From Pelagibius litoralis (GTDB lineage: Bacteria; Pseudomonadota; Alphaproteobacteria; Kiloniellales; Kiloniellaceae), in NCBI RefSeq assembly GCF_011683915.1, contig NZ_JAAQPH010000003.1, forward strand, positions 248,001 through 312,000: a stretch of 64,000 nt of DNA. Reading direction: 5' to 3'. The position numbers and the translations under genes are program-made. The first letter of the stretch is position 1. Each line of letters opens with the position of its first letter. Under the pieces are notes generated by a model. It had not been told where the DNA came from, did not search any database, and saw only the letters and a program-made list of their open reading frames with translations. Positions 34,771 through 43,733 of the stretch are shown here, piece by piece.

Positions 34771-36276
34771 ATGAACGAGCCCGTGGATCTTCTCATCATC
34801 GGCGGCGGCATCAACGGCGCCGGGGTGGCGCGCGACGCCGCCGGGCGGGGGCTCTCCGTGGTGCTCTGCGAAAAGGACGACCTGGCCGAGGGCACCTCGT
34901 CGCGCTCGGGCAAGTACATCCACGGCGGCCTGCGCTATCTGGAGTACTACGAGTTCCGGCTGGTGCGCGAAGCCCTGATCGAGCGCGAAGTCGTCCTCAG
35001 GGTCGCCCCGCAGCTTACCTGGCCGCTGCGCCTGGTGCTGCCGCACAGCCCGGAGCAGCGGCCGCGCTGGCTGATCCGCCTCGGCCTCTTCCTCTACGAC
35101 CATCTCGGCGGACGCCAGCGCATCCCGGCGACCCGCGCCCTCGACCTGCGGTCATCGCCCGAAGGGGCCATGCTGCGCGATGCCTTTCCCCGGGGGTTTG
35201 CCTATTGGGATGTCTGGGTCGACGACGCGCGGCTCGTCATCCTTAACGCCCTGGACGCGGCCCGGCGCGGCGCCGAGGTGCTGCCGCGCGCCGAATGCAT
35301 CGCCGCACGCCGTGAAGACAATCTCTGGCACGCCCGGCTGAAAGACACGCAGACCGGCGCCGAACGCGACGTCCGCGCCCGCGCGCTTTTCAACGCCGCC
35401 GGGCCCTGGGTGGAGAAGGTCCTGGGCAACGTCGCCGGTGTGAACGCCCGGCACAGCGTGCGCCTCGTCAAGGGCAGCCACATCATCATGAAGCGCTGGT
35501 GGCAAGGCGACCACGGTTACGTGCTGCAGGCCCATGACAAGCGGCTGATCTTCGTGAACCCTTATTTCGACGACCTCGCCCTGGTCGGCACCACCGACAT
35601 CCCCTATGACGACCGGCCGGAAGGCGTGGCGATCGGCAGCGACGAGATCGACTACCTGCTCGCCATCCTGAACCGCTACTTCAAAACCGAACTGGCACCC
35701 GCCGACGTCATCAGCACCTATTCAGGCGTGCGTCCGCTCTATGACGACGACAGCGCAAAGGGGGCGTCTGCCGTCACCCGGGACTATGAGTTCGAGATCG
35801 ACGGCGGCAACGGCCGCGCGCCCATCCTCTCGGCCTTCGGCGGCAAGCTCACCACCTATCGAAAGCTCTCGGAACACGCCCTTGAGAAGCTCGCCATCTA
35901 CTTCCCGAAGATGGGTCCCGGCTGGACCGCCAGGGCGCCGCTGCCCGGCGGCGACATCCCCGATGCGGACTTCGAGGCCTGGCTGCAAAGCTTCGCGTCG
36001 GCGCGGCCCTGGTTGCCGGCGGACCTGGCGCGCCACTACGGGCGCTGCTACGGCAGCGACGCCGTCACGCTGCTGGCCGGCGCCGCCTCGCTTGCCGATC
36101 TCGGCCGCCACTTCGGCGCCCTGTTCTACGAGCGCGAGGCAAAATGGCTGATCGAACGCGAATGGGCCCGAACCGCCGACGACATCCTGACCCGCCGGAC
36201 CAAGCATGCACTGTTCCTGACCGAGGCCGAGAAGGCAGCCTTCTCGGACTGGCTTAAAATGGAGGCCGCCGCATGA
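34771..36276 (+). CDS. FAD-dependent glycerol-3-phosphate dehydrogenase family (GlpD/EryB-like)
   Basis: A 501-residue flavoprotein. The FAD-binding motif LLIIGGGINGAGVARDAAGRG is at the N-terminus, followed by GTSSRSGKYIHGGLRYLE, the GlpD signature. GTTDIPYDDRPEG and SAFGGKLTTYRKLSE support the family. GlpD oxidises glycerol-3-phosphate to DHAP at the membrane and feeds electrons to quinone; EryB does the same to erythritol phosphate. Here it should oxidise the product of the FGGY kinase to a ketose phosphate. It starts seven bases after the dehydrogenase and overlaps the aldolase. Confidence 0.88.
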   Translation: MNEPVDLLIIGGGINGAGVARDAAGRGLSVVLCEKDDLAEGTSSRSGKYIHGGLRYLEYYEFRLVREALIEREVVLRVAPQLTWPLRLVLPHSPEQRPRWLIRLGLFLYDHLGGRQRIPATRALDLRSSPEGAMLRDAFPRGFAYWDVWVDDARLVILNALDAARRGAEVLPRAECIAARREDNLWHARLKDTQTGAERDVRARALFNAAGPWVEKVLGNVAGVNARHSVRLVKGSHIIMKRWWQGDHGYVLQAHDKRLIFVNPYFDDLALVGTTDIPYDDRPEGVAIGSDEIDYLLAILNRYFKTELAPADVISTYSGVRPLYDDDSAKGASAVTRDYEFEIDGGNGRAPILSAFGGKLTTYRKLSEHALEKLAIYFPKMGPGWTARAPLPGGDIPDADFEAWLQSFASARPWLPADLARHYGRCYGSDAVTLLAGAASLADLGRHFGALFYEREAKWLIEREWARTADDILTRRTKHALFLTEAEKAAFSDWLKMEAAA

Positions 36277-37346
36277 GCGACTTTGACAGGCTTCGCAACT
36301 CCGCTGCCTTTGCCGCGCTGCTCGCGGCTTCCGCCCGCCTGGGGCGCAACCCCCTGCAGGTCCAGGGACCGGGCGGCAATGCCTCGTTGAAGGGCGGCGG
36401 CGCGATGCTGGTGAAGGCATCGGGTACCTGGCTGTCTGATGCCGAAACCAAGGACATCATGGTCCCTGTCGACAGCGCGCGGTTCTGCGCGGCGCTGAGG
36501 GCGGGCGACCCCACGGCGGAGGACAACGCCGCCTTCGTGCCGGCGGAAGAGAACCCCCTGGGCCTGCGGCCCTCCATCGAAACCTCCGTCCACGCGATCT
36601 TCGACTGGCCGGTGGTCATCCATACCCACTGCGTCGCCACCATCGCCACGGCGCTGCGCCAGGACGCCGCCGACGTCGTCGCCGCGCGCCTCGGCGATCT
36701 GGGCGCCGCCTTCGTGCCCTACGCCAAGCCGGGCCTCGACCTTGCCCGGGCCATCGATGCGGCCACGACACCGGAAACAAGGGTCCTGGTGCTGGGCAAC
36801 CACGGGCTTGTGGTTGGCGCGGATACGGCTGAGGAGGCGGAAGCCTTGGCCCTGGCGGTGGCCGGCCGTCTGACACCGGCACCACCGGCTGTGGAAGGGC
36901 CGATGCCCGATCTTGGGCAGTTCCTCGCCGGGACGGGTTGGCAGGCCGTCGATCATCGCGCAACGACAGCCATCGCCCATGACCCGGACCTGCTGTCCCG
37001 CCTTAGAGAAACGAGTTTCTATCCAGACCACGTCATCTTTCTCGGCCCCGGAATCCTGGTCGGGGAGGAGGAAGAGACCGCCGCGGAGGCGATCGACCGC
37101 GCGGGCAAGGGGGCAGCGCGCAAGATGATCGTCTTTCCCGGCCGCGGCGCCGCCATCCCCGCCGAGGCCTCGCCCGCGATGCAGGCCCTGGCCTGCTGCC
37201 TGGGGGACGTTGCGGCTCGCCTCGACCCTTCAGCCAAGCTGAACCGCCTGACGCCGGAGCAGGAAGCGGAGCTGCTGAACTGGGACGCGGAGAAATACCG
37301 CCAGGCCATGGATGCAGGGGATTCAGGCGGCCCGAACCCGCGCTAA
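36273..37346 (+). CDS. Class II aldolase/adducin domain protein, short RhaD-like form
   Basis: A 357-residue protein with an N-terminal class II aldolase domain. PGGNASLKGGGAMLVKASGTWL is the phosphate-binding segment and VVIHTHCVATIA carries the zinc-binding HxH. A third metal-ligand candidate is in LGNHGLVV. The C-terminal part (LNWDAEKYRQA end) matches the linker of long RhaD-type aldolase/dehydrogenases, but the SDR dehydrogenase domain is absent, so this is the short form. It would cleave a ketose-1-phosphate into DHAP and an aldehyde. It overlaps the GlpD-like gene by ATGA and ends the operon. Confidence 0.83.
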   Translation: MSDFDRLRNSAAFAALLAASARLGRNPLQVQGPGGNASLKGGGAMLVKASGTWLSDAETKDIMVPVDSARFCAALRAGDPTAEDNAAFVPAEENPLGLRPSIETSVHAIFDWPVVIHTHCVATIATALRQDAADVVAARLGDLGAAFVPYAKPGLDLARAIDAATTPETRVLVLGNHGLVVGADTAEEAEALALAVAGRLTPAPPAVEGPMPDLGQFLAGTGWQAVDHRATTAIAHDPDLLSRLRETSFYPDHVIFLGPGILVGEEEETAAEAIDRAGKGAARKMIVFPGRGAAIPAEASPAMQALACCLGDVAARLDPSAKLNRLTPEQEAELLNWDAEKYRQAMDAGDSGGPNPR

Positions 37347-37367
37347 CTCTTCCCGGTCAGGCGGTTT

Positions 37368-38279
37368 TCACGCGATGGGCCGCTGGCCGTCGAACAGCGG
37401 GGCGAGCTCGCGAAACATCGCCGTCAGCCGGTCGACCATAGTCCGGATGCGCGGCATCTGGCGAAGATCCTGGTGCACCACCATCCAGGTCTCACCGCGC
37501 AGTTCGGGGATCGGATCGCCGATGCGCACCAGTTCCGGCTCGCAGTCGGCGGCGTAACAGGAAAGCAGACCGAGACCGCCGCCGCCCTTGATCGCATAGA
37601 GCTTCTCCGGCGGCGTGGCAACGCGGAACCTTTGCCGGCCCCCTTTCAGTTTTTCCGCAAGCCAGCGCGCCGTCGCCAGATGCTCGTGCGCCGCGTCATA
37701 GCCGACCCAGTCCCAATCGCCGTAACGGTCCGGCTGCAGATCGACCTGATGCCGGGCGACATAGCGCCGGCTGCCATAGACCGCGACAGCGGGCTGCGCC
37801 ACCCGCTGGGTCACGAGATCGCCCTGCTCTGGCATGCGGTTGCGGATCGCGATGTCGGCTTCGCGGCGCGAAAGGTTGGTGAACTGGAACGAAGCGGCGA
37901 TCTCCAGGTCCAGCCCCGGTAAGCCATCGAGCAGGCTGGCCAGCCGGTTACAGATAAAACGGCACATCGACGACCCGGCGCTGATCCGCACCGTGCCGGC
38001 AAGCGCATCGCCGACGGCGCGGCTGCGGTCGATGGCCTCGGCGGCGGCACCCATCGATGCCGCCATGGGCAGCAGGGCCTCGCCGGCCGCGGTCGGCAGA
38101 TACCCTTTCGGCAGGCGATCGAACAGGCGCTTGTCGAGGGCTGCTTCCAGGGCCTGGACACGCCGGCCGACAGTCGGCTGGCTGAGACCGAGCTGACGCG
38201 CGGCGGCGGAAAGGCTGCCGGTCTCCACCAGGGCCAGAAAAACCCGGAGATCGTCCCAATTCGGCTGCGATCTATTCAT
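37368..38279 (-). CDS. LysR-family transcriptional regulator
   Basis: A 303-residue regulator. The HTH is in residues 10-65 (WDDLRVFLALVETGSLSAAARQLGLSQPTVGRRVQALE), with the LysR effector domain from about 90. It lies convergent to the polyol operon and 125 bp away from the divergent DUF1127 gene. Its target is not clear; it does not appear to be cotranscribed with any pathway gene. Confidence 0.87.
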   Translation of the reverse strand: MNRSQPNWDDLRVFLALVETGSLSAAARQLGLSQPTVGRRVQALEAALDKRLFDRLPKGYLPTAAGEALLPMAASMGAAAEAIDRSRAVGDALAGTVRISAGSSMCRFICNRLASLLDGLPGLDLEIAASFQFTNLSRREADIAIRNRMPEQGDLVTQRVAQPAVAVYGSRRYVARHQVDLQPDRYGDWDWVGYDAAHEHLATARWLAEKLKGGRQRFRVATPPEKLYAIKGGGGLGLLSCYAADCEPELVRIGDPIPELRGETWMVVHQDLRQMPRIRTMVDRLTAMFRELAPLFDGQRPIA

Positions 38280-38403
38280 TTTCGGATACTATATTACGCA
38301 TTCACCTAATGACTATTTGTTTTTGAATGCCCAATTTTACCCTGCCCCGAGTGAAAAGCGCCCAGGCGTGAAAGGCGCCCACGAACGAAAGGCAGAGGTG
38401 AAG

Positions 38404-38562
38404 ATGACAATGGTATTTGGCATTCGCAGCAGATGGATGCTGCTGGGGCGGATCCTGGGATGGTTCGGCCCGAACAGAAAGCGCCTCGACATCATTCACG
38501 TCAGAGAGCTGAGCAAATACCTGCAGCGCGATATCGGGCTGGAAGACTGGCGCGACCGCTAG
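38404..38562 (+). CDS. DUF1127 small protein
   Basis: A 52-residue basic protein with an AGAGGTGAAG ribosome site directly before the ATG. The C-terminal half RELSKYLQRDIGLEDWRDR is the DUF1127 (YjiS-like) core. In alphaproteobacteria, short DUF1127 proteins act in RNA regulation and phosphate or carbon metabolism. It lies alone between a LysR gene and the tandem paralogues. Confidence 0.8.
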   Translation: MTMVFGIRSRWMLLGRILGWFGPNRKRLDIIHVRELSKYLQRDIGLEDWRDR

Positions 38563-38613
38563 CCCCGAAGCCGGTGAGGGGTGACGGCTGCGCTCTGCCG
38601 GCCAGGCCGCCCG

Positions 38614-39660
38614 TCAGGGCTTGTCGTGGTAGTCGATGCTTTCCACGCGGTCGAGGCCACGACGCATGGTGTTCAGGATGAAGTCGGCGCGCTTGATCGG
38701 TCCGCCGATGCCGGCGCGTGGAAAACGATCGTCCCAGGCATCCAGTTTCACCGAGGTAACGCAGAGCGCGCCGCCAACCTTGCTTTGATAGTCGGTAATC
38801 ATCTGCTCCATGCGCTGGAAGGAGCCGTCGGACATGTTGTCCCACATATCCTCGGTACGGGCGCGGAACATGTCGAGGGTATCGCCGACTTCGCCGACAA
38901 CGGTGGTGATCTTTTTTTCGACATCCTTGCAGGCGGAGATCACGCTGCGCTCCTTGCCGAGGTTCTTGTCGGCCTTCAGCTCCGCCAAAGCCTTCAGGAA
39001 GGTCTGCAGCTTCGCCTGCGACTCGTCGAGGCAGGATTGATAGTAGGCCAGCGACAGATAGACATCGCCGTAGTTCTCCAGGAACTTGGGAATGCCGGCC
39101 ACTTCCAGATTCATCTGCTCCGCCAGCTTGGTCAGGTTGCGCTGTGCCGTATCGACATCAGGCGAAGCGAAAAGCTGGACCAGTTCCTTCAAGGACCTTT
39201 CCTTGTTGTCGTCCTTGCCGAAGACCGCCCGCACCAGGGGGCGGGTGAAGCTCGTCATATGCGGTGCGACCTCTTGCACCTTGTTATCGGAGAGACGCAG
39301 GTCATCGACGTTATCGACGTCGATGCCGAGGCGGCGCAGTTCGACCCGCAGGCTGTAGACGTCATAGCTGGACAGCATGCTGAGGTTCTTGATGAGCGGC
39401 AGGTCGCCCTTATTCTCTTCATCGAAGTGAAAGACCTTGGTCAGGTCCTCCGGCGCAACCTGCCCGCTGCCGGACTGGCTGTCTGTGAAAAGCTCGACAA
39501 CACCGTCAAGGTGCGAGTTCTTGATCAGGCGCGCACGCTTCAGGCCCGGGGTTATCAGAGGCAGGCCGGACAGCGGCAGGATATGCAGCGAGTCCTTGGC
39601 GATAGCCTCTTCTTCTTTTTCGAAGGCCAGCGCCTGGGCTTGGTCCAAACTCCCTGACAA
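38614..39660 (-). CDS. Uncharacterised protein, tandem paralogue A
   Basis: A 348-residue soluble, mostly helical protein without signal or membrane segments. I do not recognise its family. It is a clear paralogue of the next gene. Shared blocks: LPLxGLPLxTxGL, ARLIKN, GVVELFxD, SGSGQ, LSxLxSYDVY, RRLG, PHMxxFTRPL, IPKFxExYGDVYLxLAYYQxCLD, MFRxRTxDMW, RMExMIxxYQ and RADF. Charged residues and the conserved C-terminal half suggest a coiled-coil or helical bundle. It is separated from its paralogue by 289 bp of AT-rich DNA, so each copy probably has its own promoter. Function unknown. Confidence 0.72.
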   Translation of the reverse strand: MSGSLDQAQALAFEKEEEAIAKDSLHILPLSGLPLITPGLKRARLIKNSHLDGVVELFTDSQSGSGQVAPEDLTKVFHFDEENKGDLPLIKNLSMLSSYDVYSLRVELRRLGIDVDNVDDLRLSDNKVQEVAPHMTSFTRPLVRAVFGKDDNKERSLKELVQLFASPDVDTAQRNLTKLAEQMNLEVAGIPKFLENYGDVYLSLAYYQSCLDESQAKLQTFLKALAELKADKNLGKERSVISACKDVEKKITTVVGEVGDTLDMFRARTEDMWDNMSDGSFQRMEQMITDYQSKVGGALCVTSVKLDAWDDRFPRAGIGGPIKRADFILNTMRRGLDRVESIDYHDKP

Positions 39661-39949
39661 GATGGCGGCTCCTCAGTCTGGCGCGCGTCAGTCGACCGCA
39701 AACTGCATAAACGTAAAGTCTGATAGACTCGGCATAAAATCTAGATACTCTATTTATGCGCGCTACTGTGAATTTTCTCTAAAACAAAGCCCCTTGTTTT
39801 TGTAGCGTTATCAAGCCTTCCCGATCACCGGTTGATTCCAGGATCCGGCCGCTTCCATGGAGTCGCAAAAAGCTCCACGCGTATAGGCTGTGTACAAATG
39901 GAAAGGTGAGCCCGGCGGCGGCTTGAAAGCCGACGGCGCGGTCAGCAGG

Positions 39950-41047
39950 CTATTCCGCATCCTCGTATCTGATGTCCTGCACCATCTCCAGGCCCGGGCG
40001 CATGTTGGTCATCAGAAAGTCGGCCCGGCTCCAGGGGCCGCCGCTTTCGCGTTGCGGGAACTGCTGGTTCCAGGCGTTCATCTTGACCGTAATGATGCAG
40101 AGCGCCGCACCGATGGCGGTCTGATAGCCGATGATCATCGACTCCATGCGGCGGAAGGTCTCCTCCGACATCTTTTCCCACATGTCGATGGTGCGGATGC
40201 GGAACATCTCCAGGATGTTGCCGAGCTCATGGACGATGCCGTTGATCTTGGTCTCCAGCATCTTGCAGGTGGCCATCAGGTTCGCCGCCTGCTTCAGGCT
40301 GGGGGTGCGTTGCATTTCCTCCATGGCGGCGAGGAAGCTCATGATCTGCGGTTTGTTCTGATCCAGGCAGTACTGGTAATAGGCCAGCGCGAGATAGACG
40401 TCGCCGTAGTCCTCGATGAACTTCGGAATGGCGGTCACGTCGATGCGCATGCGGTGCGAAAGACGCGCCAGGTTCTCCTTCGCCACATCCTTGTCCGGCG
40501 AAACGAAAAGGTTGATCAGATCCTTCAGGTCGCCGGGTTCTTCAGTGGTGCCGCCATACACGGCATGCAGCAGCGGGCGGGTGAAGGTGCGCATATGGGG
40601 CACCAACTGGGTGCGCAGCTCCGGTGAAATCTGCAGCGCATCGACGTCTTCCACCTCCATGCCCAGGCGCCGCAGGGCGACGCGCACGGTGTAGACATCG
40701 TAGCTGTTCAACCGGCTGAGGTGCTTGATCAGGTCGAGATCGTTCTGATTGTGCGAATCGAAGTGGTAGACCTCGGAGAGCCGGTCCGGCGAAATCTGTC
40801 CGCTGCCGGATTTCTCGTCGGAAAACAGTTCGACGACACCCTCGAAGCGGGCGTTCTTGATCAGGCGCGCCTTGCGCAACCCAGAGGTTACCAGAGGCAG
40901 GCCCTCCAAAGGCAGCTTGTGCAGCGTGTCCTTGTCCGGCGGCTCCACATCCAGTGGTATGTCGGATCGAACCGGCGGCTTGGAGTAGGATCTCAAATGA
41001 GATTGACCCACCGAACTGCCGCGTCCTGGTAGTGCGCTTCCGACCAT
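39950..41047 (-). CDS. Uncharacterised protein, tandem paralogue B
   Basis: A 365-residue paralogue of the gene at 38614-39660, with a longer, less conserved N-terminus (about 30 residues, Pro/Ser-rich). The same blocks recur in the same order, including LPLEGLPLVTSGLRKARLIKN, SGSGQISPDRL, YDVYTVRVALRRLG and IPKFIEDYGDVYLALAYYQ. Strong conservation of these blocks between the two copies suggests both are functional. No metal, nucleotide or catalytic motif is recognisable. The genes lie between LysR regulators without a metabolic neighbour, which gives no hint of function. Confidence 0.72.
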   Translation of the reverse strand: MVGSALPGRGSSVGQSHLRSYSKPPVRSDIPLDVEPPDKDTLHKLPLEGLPLVTSGLRKARLIKNARFEGVVELFSDEKSGSGQISPDRLSEVYHFDSHNQNDLDLIKHLSRLNSYDVYTVRVALRRLGMEVEDVDALQISPELRTQLVPHMRTFTRPLLHAVYGGTTEEPGDLKDLINLFVSPDKDVAKENLARLSHRMRIDVTAIPKFIEDYGDVYLALAYYQYCLDQNKPQIMSFLAAMEEMQRTPSLKQAANLMATCKMLETKINGIVHELGNILEMFRIRTIDMWEKMSEETFRRMESMIIGYQTAIGAALCIITVKMNAWNQQFPQRESGGPWSRADFLMTNMRPGLEMVQDIRYEDAE

Positions 41048-41460
41048 GAAAAACCAACTTCCCTAAAAGCAATCGAACATTGCCAAACGAGCAGTCAGAA
41101 CAACCTTTACCATCAAGAATGCTCGTTGACGCAGACCTCTGCCGCGACATTGCTATTTTCCCGGGCAAATCATAATAAACAATAAATCAAGATACACTGA
41201 TGTTTCGCATAGATTATTTTGCTAGATGCTCTATTCACCTATTAAGCGACTGTCAGAGCCGCCTTCGGCGCAGGGCCCGTTGAATACACTGGATAATTGC
41301 CGTTGACCGGCGATGCTCTCTCTTTAAGGGATTTTTTTCACAACAACAGTCCCGGGCCGGCATACAGCCATAAAGAGAACAGGCTTGTTGCGTGCCGGAG
41401 ACGCCGGGCCCATAGGATCGCAATCCCTCCTCGGTCGCCCCCTAGGAAGGTACTTCCGGC
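41048..41460. other. Non-coding 413-bp stretch, no gene seen
   Basis: AT-rich near 41160-41240 and average elsewhere. A run of T bases at about 41332-41338 is preceded by a pyrimidine-rich stretch but no good stem, so I do not call a terminator. It separates the promoter of paralogue B from the 3' end of the LysR gene. Nothing else is recognisable. Confidence 0.5.
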
Positions 41461-42375
41461 CTAGGCCGTGTTTTCCCTGGCTTCTTCCAGAATCCACCGG
41501 CGAAAAGCTTCGGCCTGGAGGGAAAGCGGCTGATCCTTGGGAACCAGCAGGTAAAACGAACGCTCGGACCGCAGCCGCGCCTCGATCGGGCGGATCAGGA
41601 GACCCCGGGCGAGAAAGTCCTCCGCCAGGCGGCCCCCGCCCAGGGCGATGCCCTGTCCATCCAGCACCGCCTGGGTCAGGACCAGGTAGTTGTCGAATTC
41701 CAGGCTTGGGCCCTTGGCCGGCGCGCGGATACCGAGCGCCGCCAGCCAGGCCTCCCAGGTCACCCAGTTGCTGTCGTATTCGATGAGGTGCAGCAGCGTC
41801 TCCTCAAGGAGATCGGTCAGGGCACCGAGCGGTCGCCGCCGGTCAATGTAGCTGGGCGCGCAGACCGGAAAGACCTCGTTGTCCATCAGCCGCGTCGCCG
41901 CCGCGCCGTCCCAGACGCCGCTGCCGTAGCGCACCGCCAGATCGATCCCCGAAGCGGTGAGATCCCCGACCGGCGCCGAGGCCACCAGCCGCAGCTGGAC
42001 ATCCGGATTGGCGGCGCGGAACTTCGCGACCCGCGACATCAGCCAGTAGTTGGCGAAGGTGACGGAGGTCGAAACGGTCAGCTCGCCCGGCCGGCGCACC
42101 CGGCGCAGATCCGCCGCGGTGGTCGCGATGTGCCCCAGACCCATGGTCACCGCCTCGCGCAGGCGCCGCCCCGGCAGTGTCAGTTCAAGGCCGCGCGGCC
42201 GCCGTTCGAACAGCGGACAGCCCAGATTGTCCTCCAGCAACTGGATCTGCCGGCTGACCGCCGCCTGGGTGACCAGCAGTTCAGCCGCCGCATGGGTGAA
42301 GTTCAGATGCCGGGCCGACGCCTCGAATGTAATGAGACTGTTGGCCGGCGGCAGCCTTTTGCGCAGCGTTACCAT
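41461..42375 (-). CDS. LysR-family regulator of the GcvA type
   Basis: A 304-residue regulator. It starts with LPPANSLITFEASARHLNFTHAAAELLVTQAAVSRQI, the GcvA-like subclass with an extended LPP start. The effector domain shows ELTVSTSVTFANYWL and the glycine-rich ALGGGRLAEDFLARGLL near the C-terminus. It is divergent from the ketopantoate reductase gene with a 144-bp shared promoter, so it probably controls that gene and itself. Confidence 0.87.
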   Translation of the reverse strand: MVTLRKRLPPANSLITFEASARHLNFTHAAAELLVTQAAVSRQIQLLEDNLGCPLFERRPRGLELTLPGRRLREAVTMGLGHIATTAADLRRVRRPGELTVSTSVTFANYWLMSRVAKFRAANPDVQLRLVASAPVGDLTASGIDLAVRYGSGVWDGAAATRLMDNEVFPVCAPSYIDRRRPLGALTDLLEETLLHLIEYDSNWVTWEAWLAALGIRAPAKGPSLEFDNYLVLTQAVLDGQGIALGGGRLAEDFLARGLLIRPIEARLRSERSFYLLVPKDQPLSLQAEAFRRWILEEARENTA

Positions 42376-42519
42376 TACAAAAAATTATCACATGATGAAA
42401 ATTCCTGCAATTTACAAAGGATTTTCGCTGATGTTTCATAAACTGAAGTTGTGTTAGAGGAACCTGAAGAGGTTCTTGAGGGCGACGCCGGCAGCAGCCG
42501 GCAGAAAGAGGGCAGAACC

Positions 42520-43530
42520 ATGAAGATCGCGATCTACGGCGCCGGCGCCATCGGCGGCTACCTGGGGGCACAGTTGGCAACGGTCCCGGGCATCGAGGTT
42601 TCCCTCATCGCCCGCAGCGCCCATCTGGCGGCGATGCGCGAGAACGGTCTGAAGCTGCTGATCGGCGGAACCGAGAAGCTGACCCGGGTAACCGCCACCG
42701 ACTGTCCGGCGGACCTCGGCCCCCAGGACTATGTGATCGTGGCCCTGAAGGCCCACCAGGCCTGGGAGGCGGCGGAACAGATGCTGCCATTGCTGGGCCC
42801 CGACACGGCGGTGGTGACCTGTCAGAACGGCGTGCCCTGGTGGTACTTCCACAAGCTGCCCGGCGCCTTTGCCGAGCGCGGCCTGGCGAGCGTCGATCCC
42901 GACGACCGACAGTGGCGCCTGCTCGGCCCGCAACGCGCCATCGGCGCCGTCGTCTATCCGGCCACGGAAATCGTCGCGCCGGGGGTCATCAAGCACACCT
43001 ACGGCGACAAGTTCGCCCTGGGCGAGCCCGACGGCAGCCTTTCCGGACGCTGCGCGGCGCTCAGCCGGGCGCTGACCGACGGCGGCCTGAAGGCCCCGGT
43101 CCTGGAGAACATCCGCAACGAGATCTGGCTGAAGCTCTGGGGCAATCTCTGCTTCAATCCGATCTCCGCCCTGACCCGCGCCACCCTGGACGTGGTGGCG
43201 ACCGATCCCGGCACCCGCGCCCTGGCAAAAAGCATGATGCAGGAGGCCGAGGGCATCGCCACCACCCTGGGGGCATCGTTCCGCGTCCACATCGAACGGC
43301 GCATCAACGGGGCCGCCGGGGTCGGCCCCCACCGGACCTCCATGCTGCAGGACCTGGAGCGCGGACGGGCGCTGGAAATCGATGCGCTGCTGACCGCGGT
43401 GCAGGAAATGGGCCGGCTGGTCGAAGCTGAAACGCCCAGCATCGACGCTGTCCTGGCGCTGGTCCAGCAGCTCGGCCGCAGCCAGGGCCTCTACCCAGTG
43501 TTCCCCGCGGCCGCCGCAGAAGCGGCCTGA
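42520..43530 (+). CDS. Ketopantoate reductase family protein (PanE/ApbA)
   Basis: A 336-residue oxidoreductase. The NADP-binding fold is MKIAIYGAGAIGGYLGAQL. The C-terminal domain carries a conserved Lys region (IWLKLWGNLCFNPISALTR), and the stretch VVTCQNGVPWWYFHKL is typical of the family. PanE makes pantoate for coenzyme A, but many homologues in LysR-controlled operons act on other 2-keto acids. The ATG at 42520 has AGAGGG upstream. The gene stands alone with its divergent LysR neighbour, which points to a catabolic rather than biosynthetic role. Confidence 0.83.
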   Translation: MKIAIYGAGAIGGYLGAQLATVPGIEVSLIARSAHLAAMRENGLKLLIGGTEKLTRVTATDCPADLGPQDYVIVALKAHQAWEAAEQMLPLLGPDTAVVTCQNGVPWWYFHKLPGAFAERGLASVDPDDRQWRLLGPQRAIGAVVYPATEIVAPGVIKHTYGDKFALGEPDGSLSGRCAALSRALTDGGLKAPVLENIRNEIWLKLWGNLCFNPISALTRATLDVVATDPGTRALAKSMMQEAEGIATTLGASFRVHIERRINGAAGVGPHRTSMLQDLERGRALEIDALLTAVQEMGRLVEAETPSIDAVLALVQQLGRSQGLYPVFPAAAAEAA

Positions 43531-43733
43531 CCACAGGCCACCAGACTATCCGGATCGACACCATGCGGATCCACTGCGCCTCCTATTAACCACTGGCCAT
43601 CTCTTCATTAGCCTCCTAAGGTTGTGAAAGGCGACTTGGAAGCCTGTTTGCACGCGCCTTGCGCGTAGAAACGAGCCGAAGGTCACGAACCCGCCAACCA
43701 AAAAGAGCGGGCAAAAACACCAGGGAGGACAAG

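Noticed and set aside
41320-41345. T-run at about 41332 as terminator of a small RNA
   Set aside because: No stable stem precedes the T-run, and no RNA motif is recognisable in the region.
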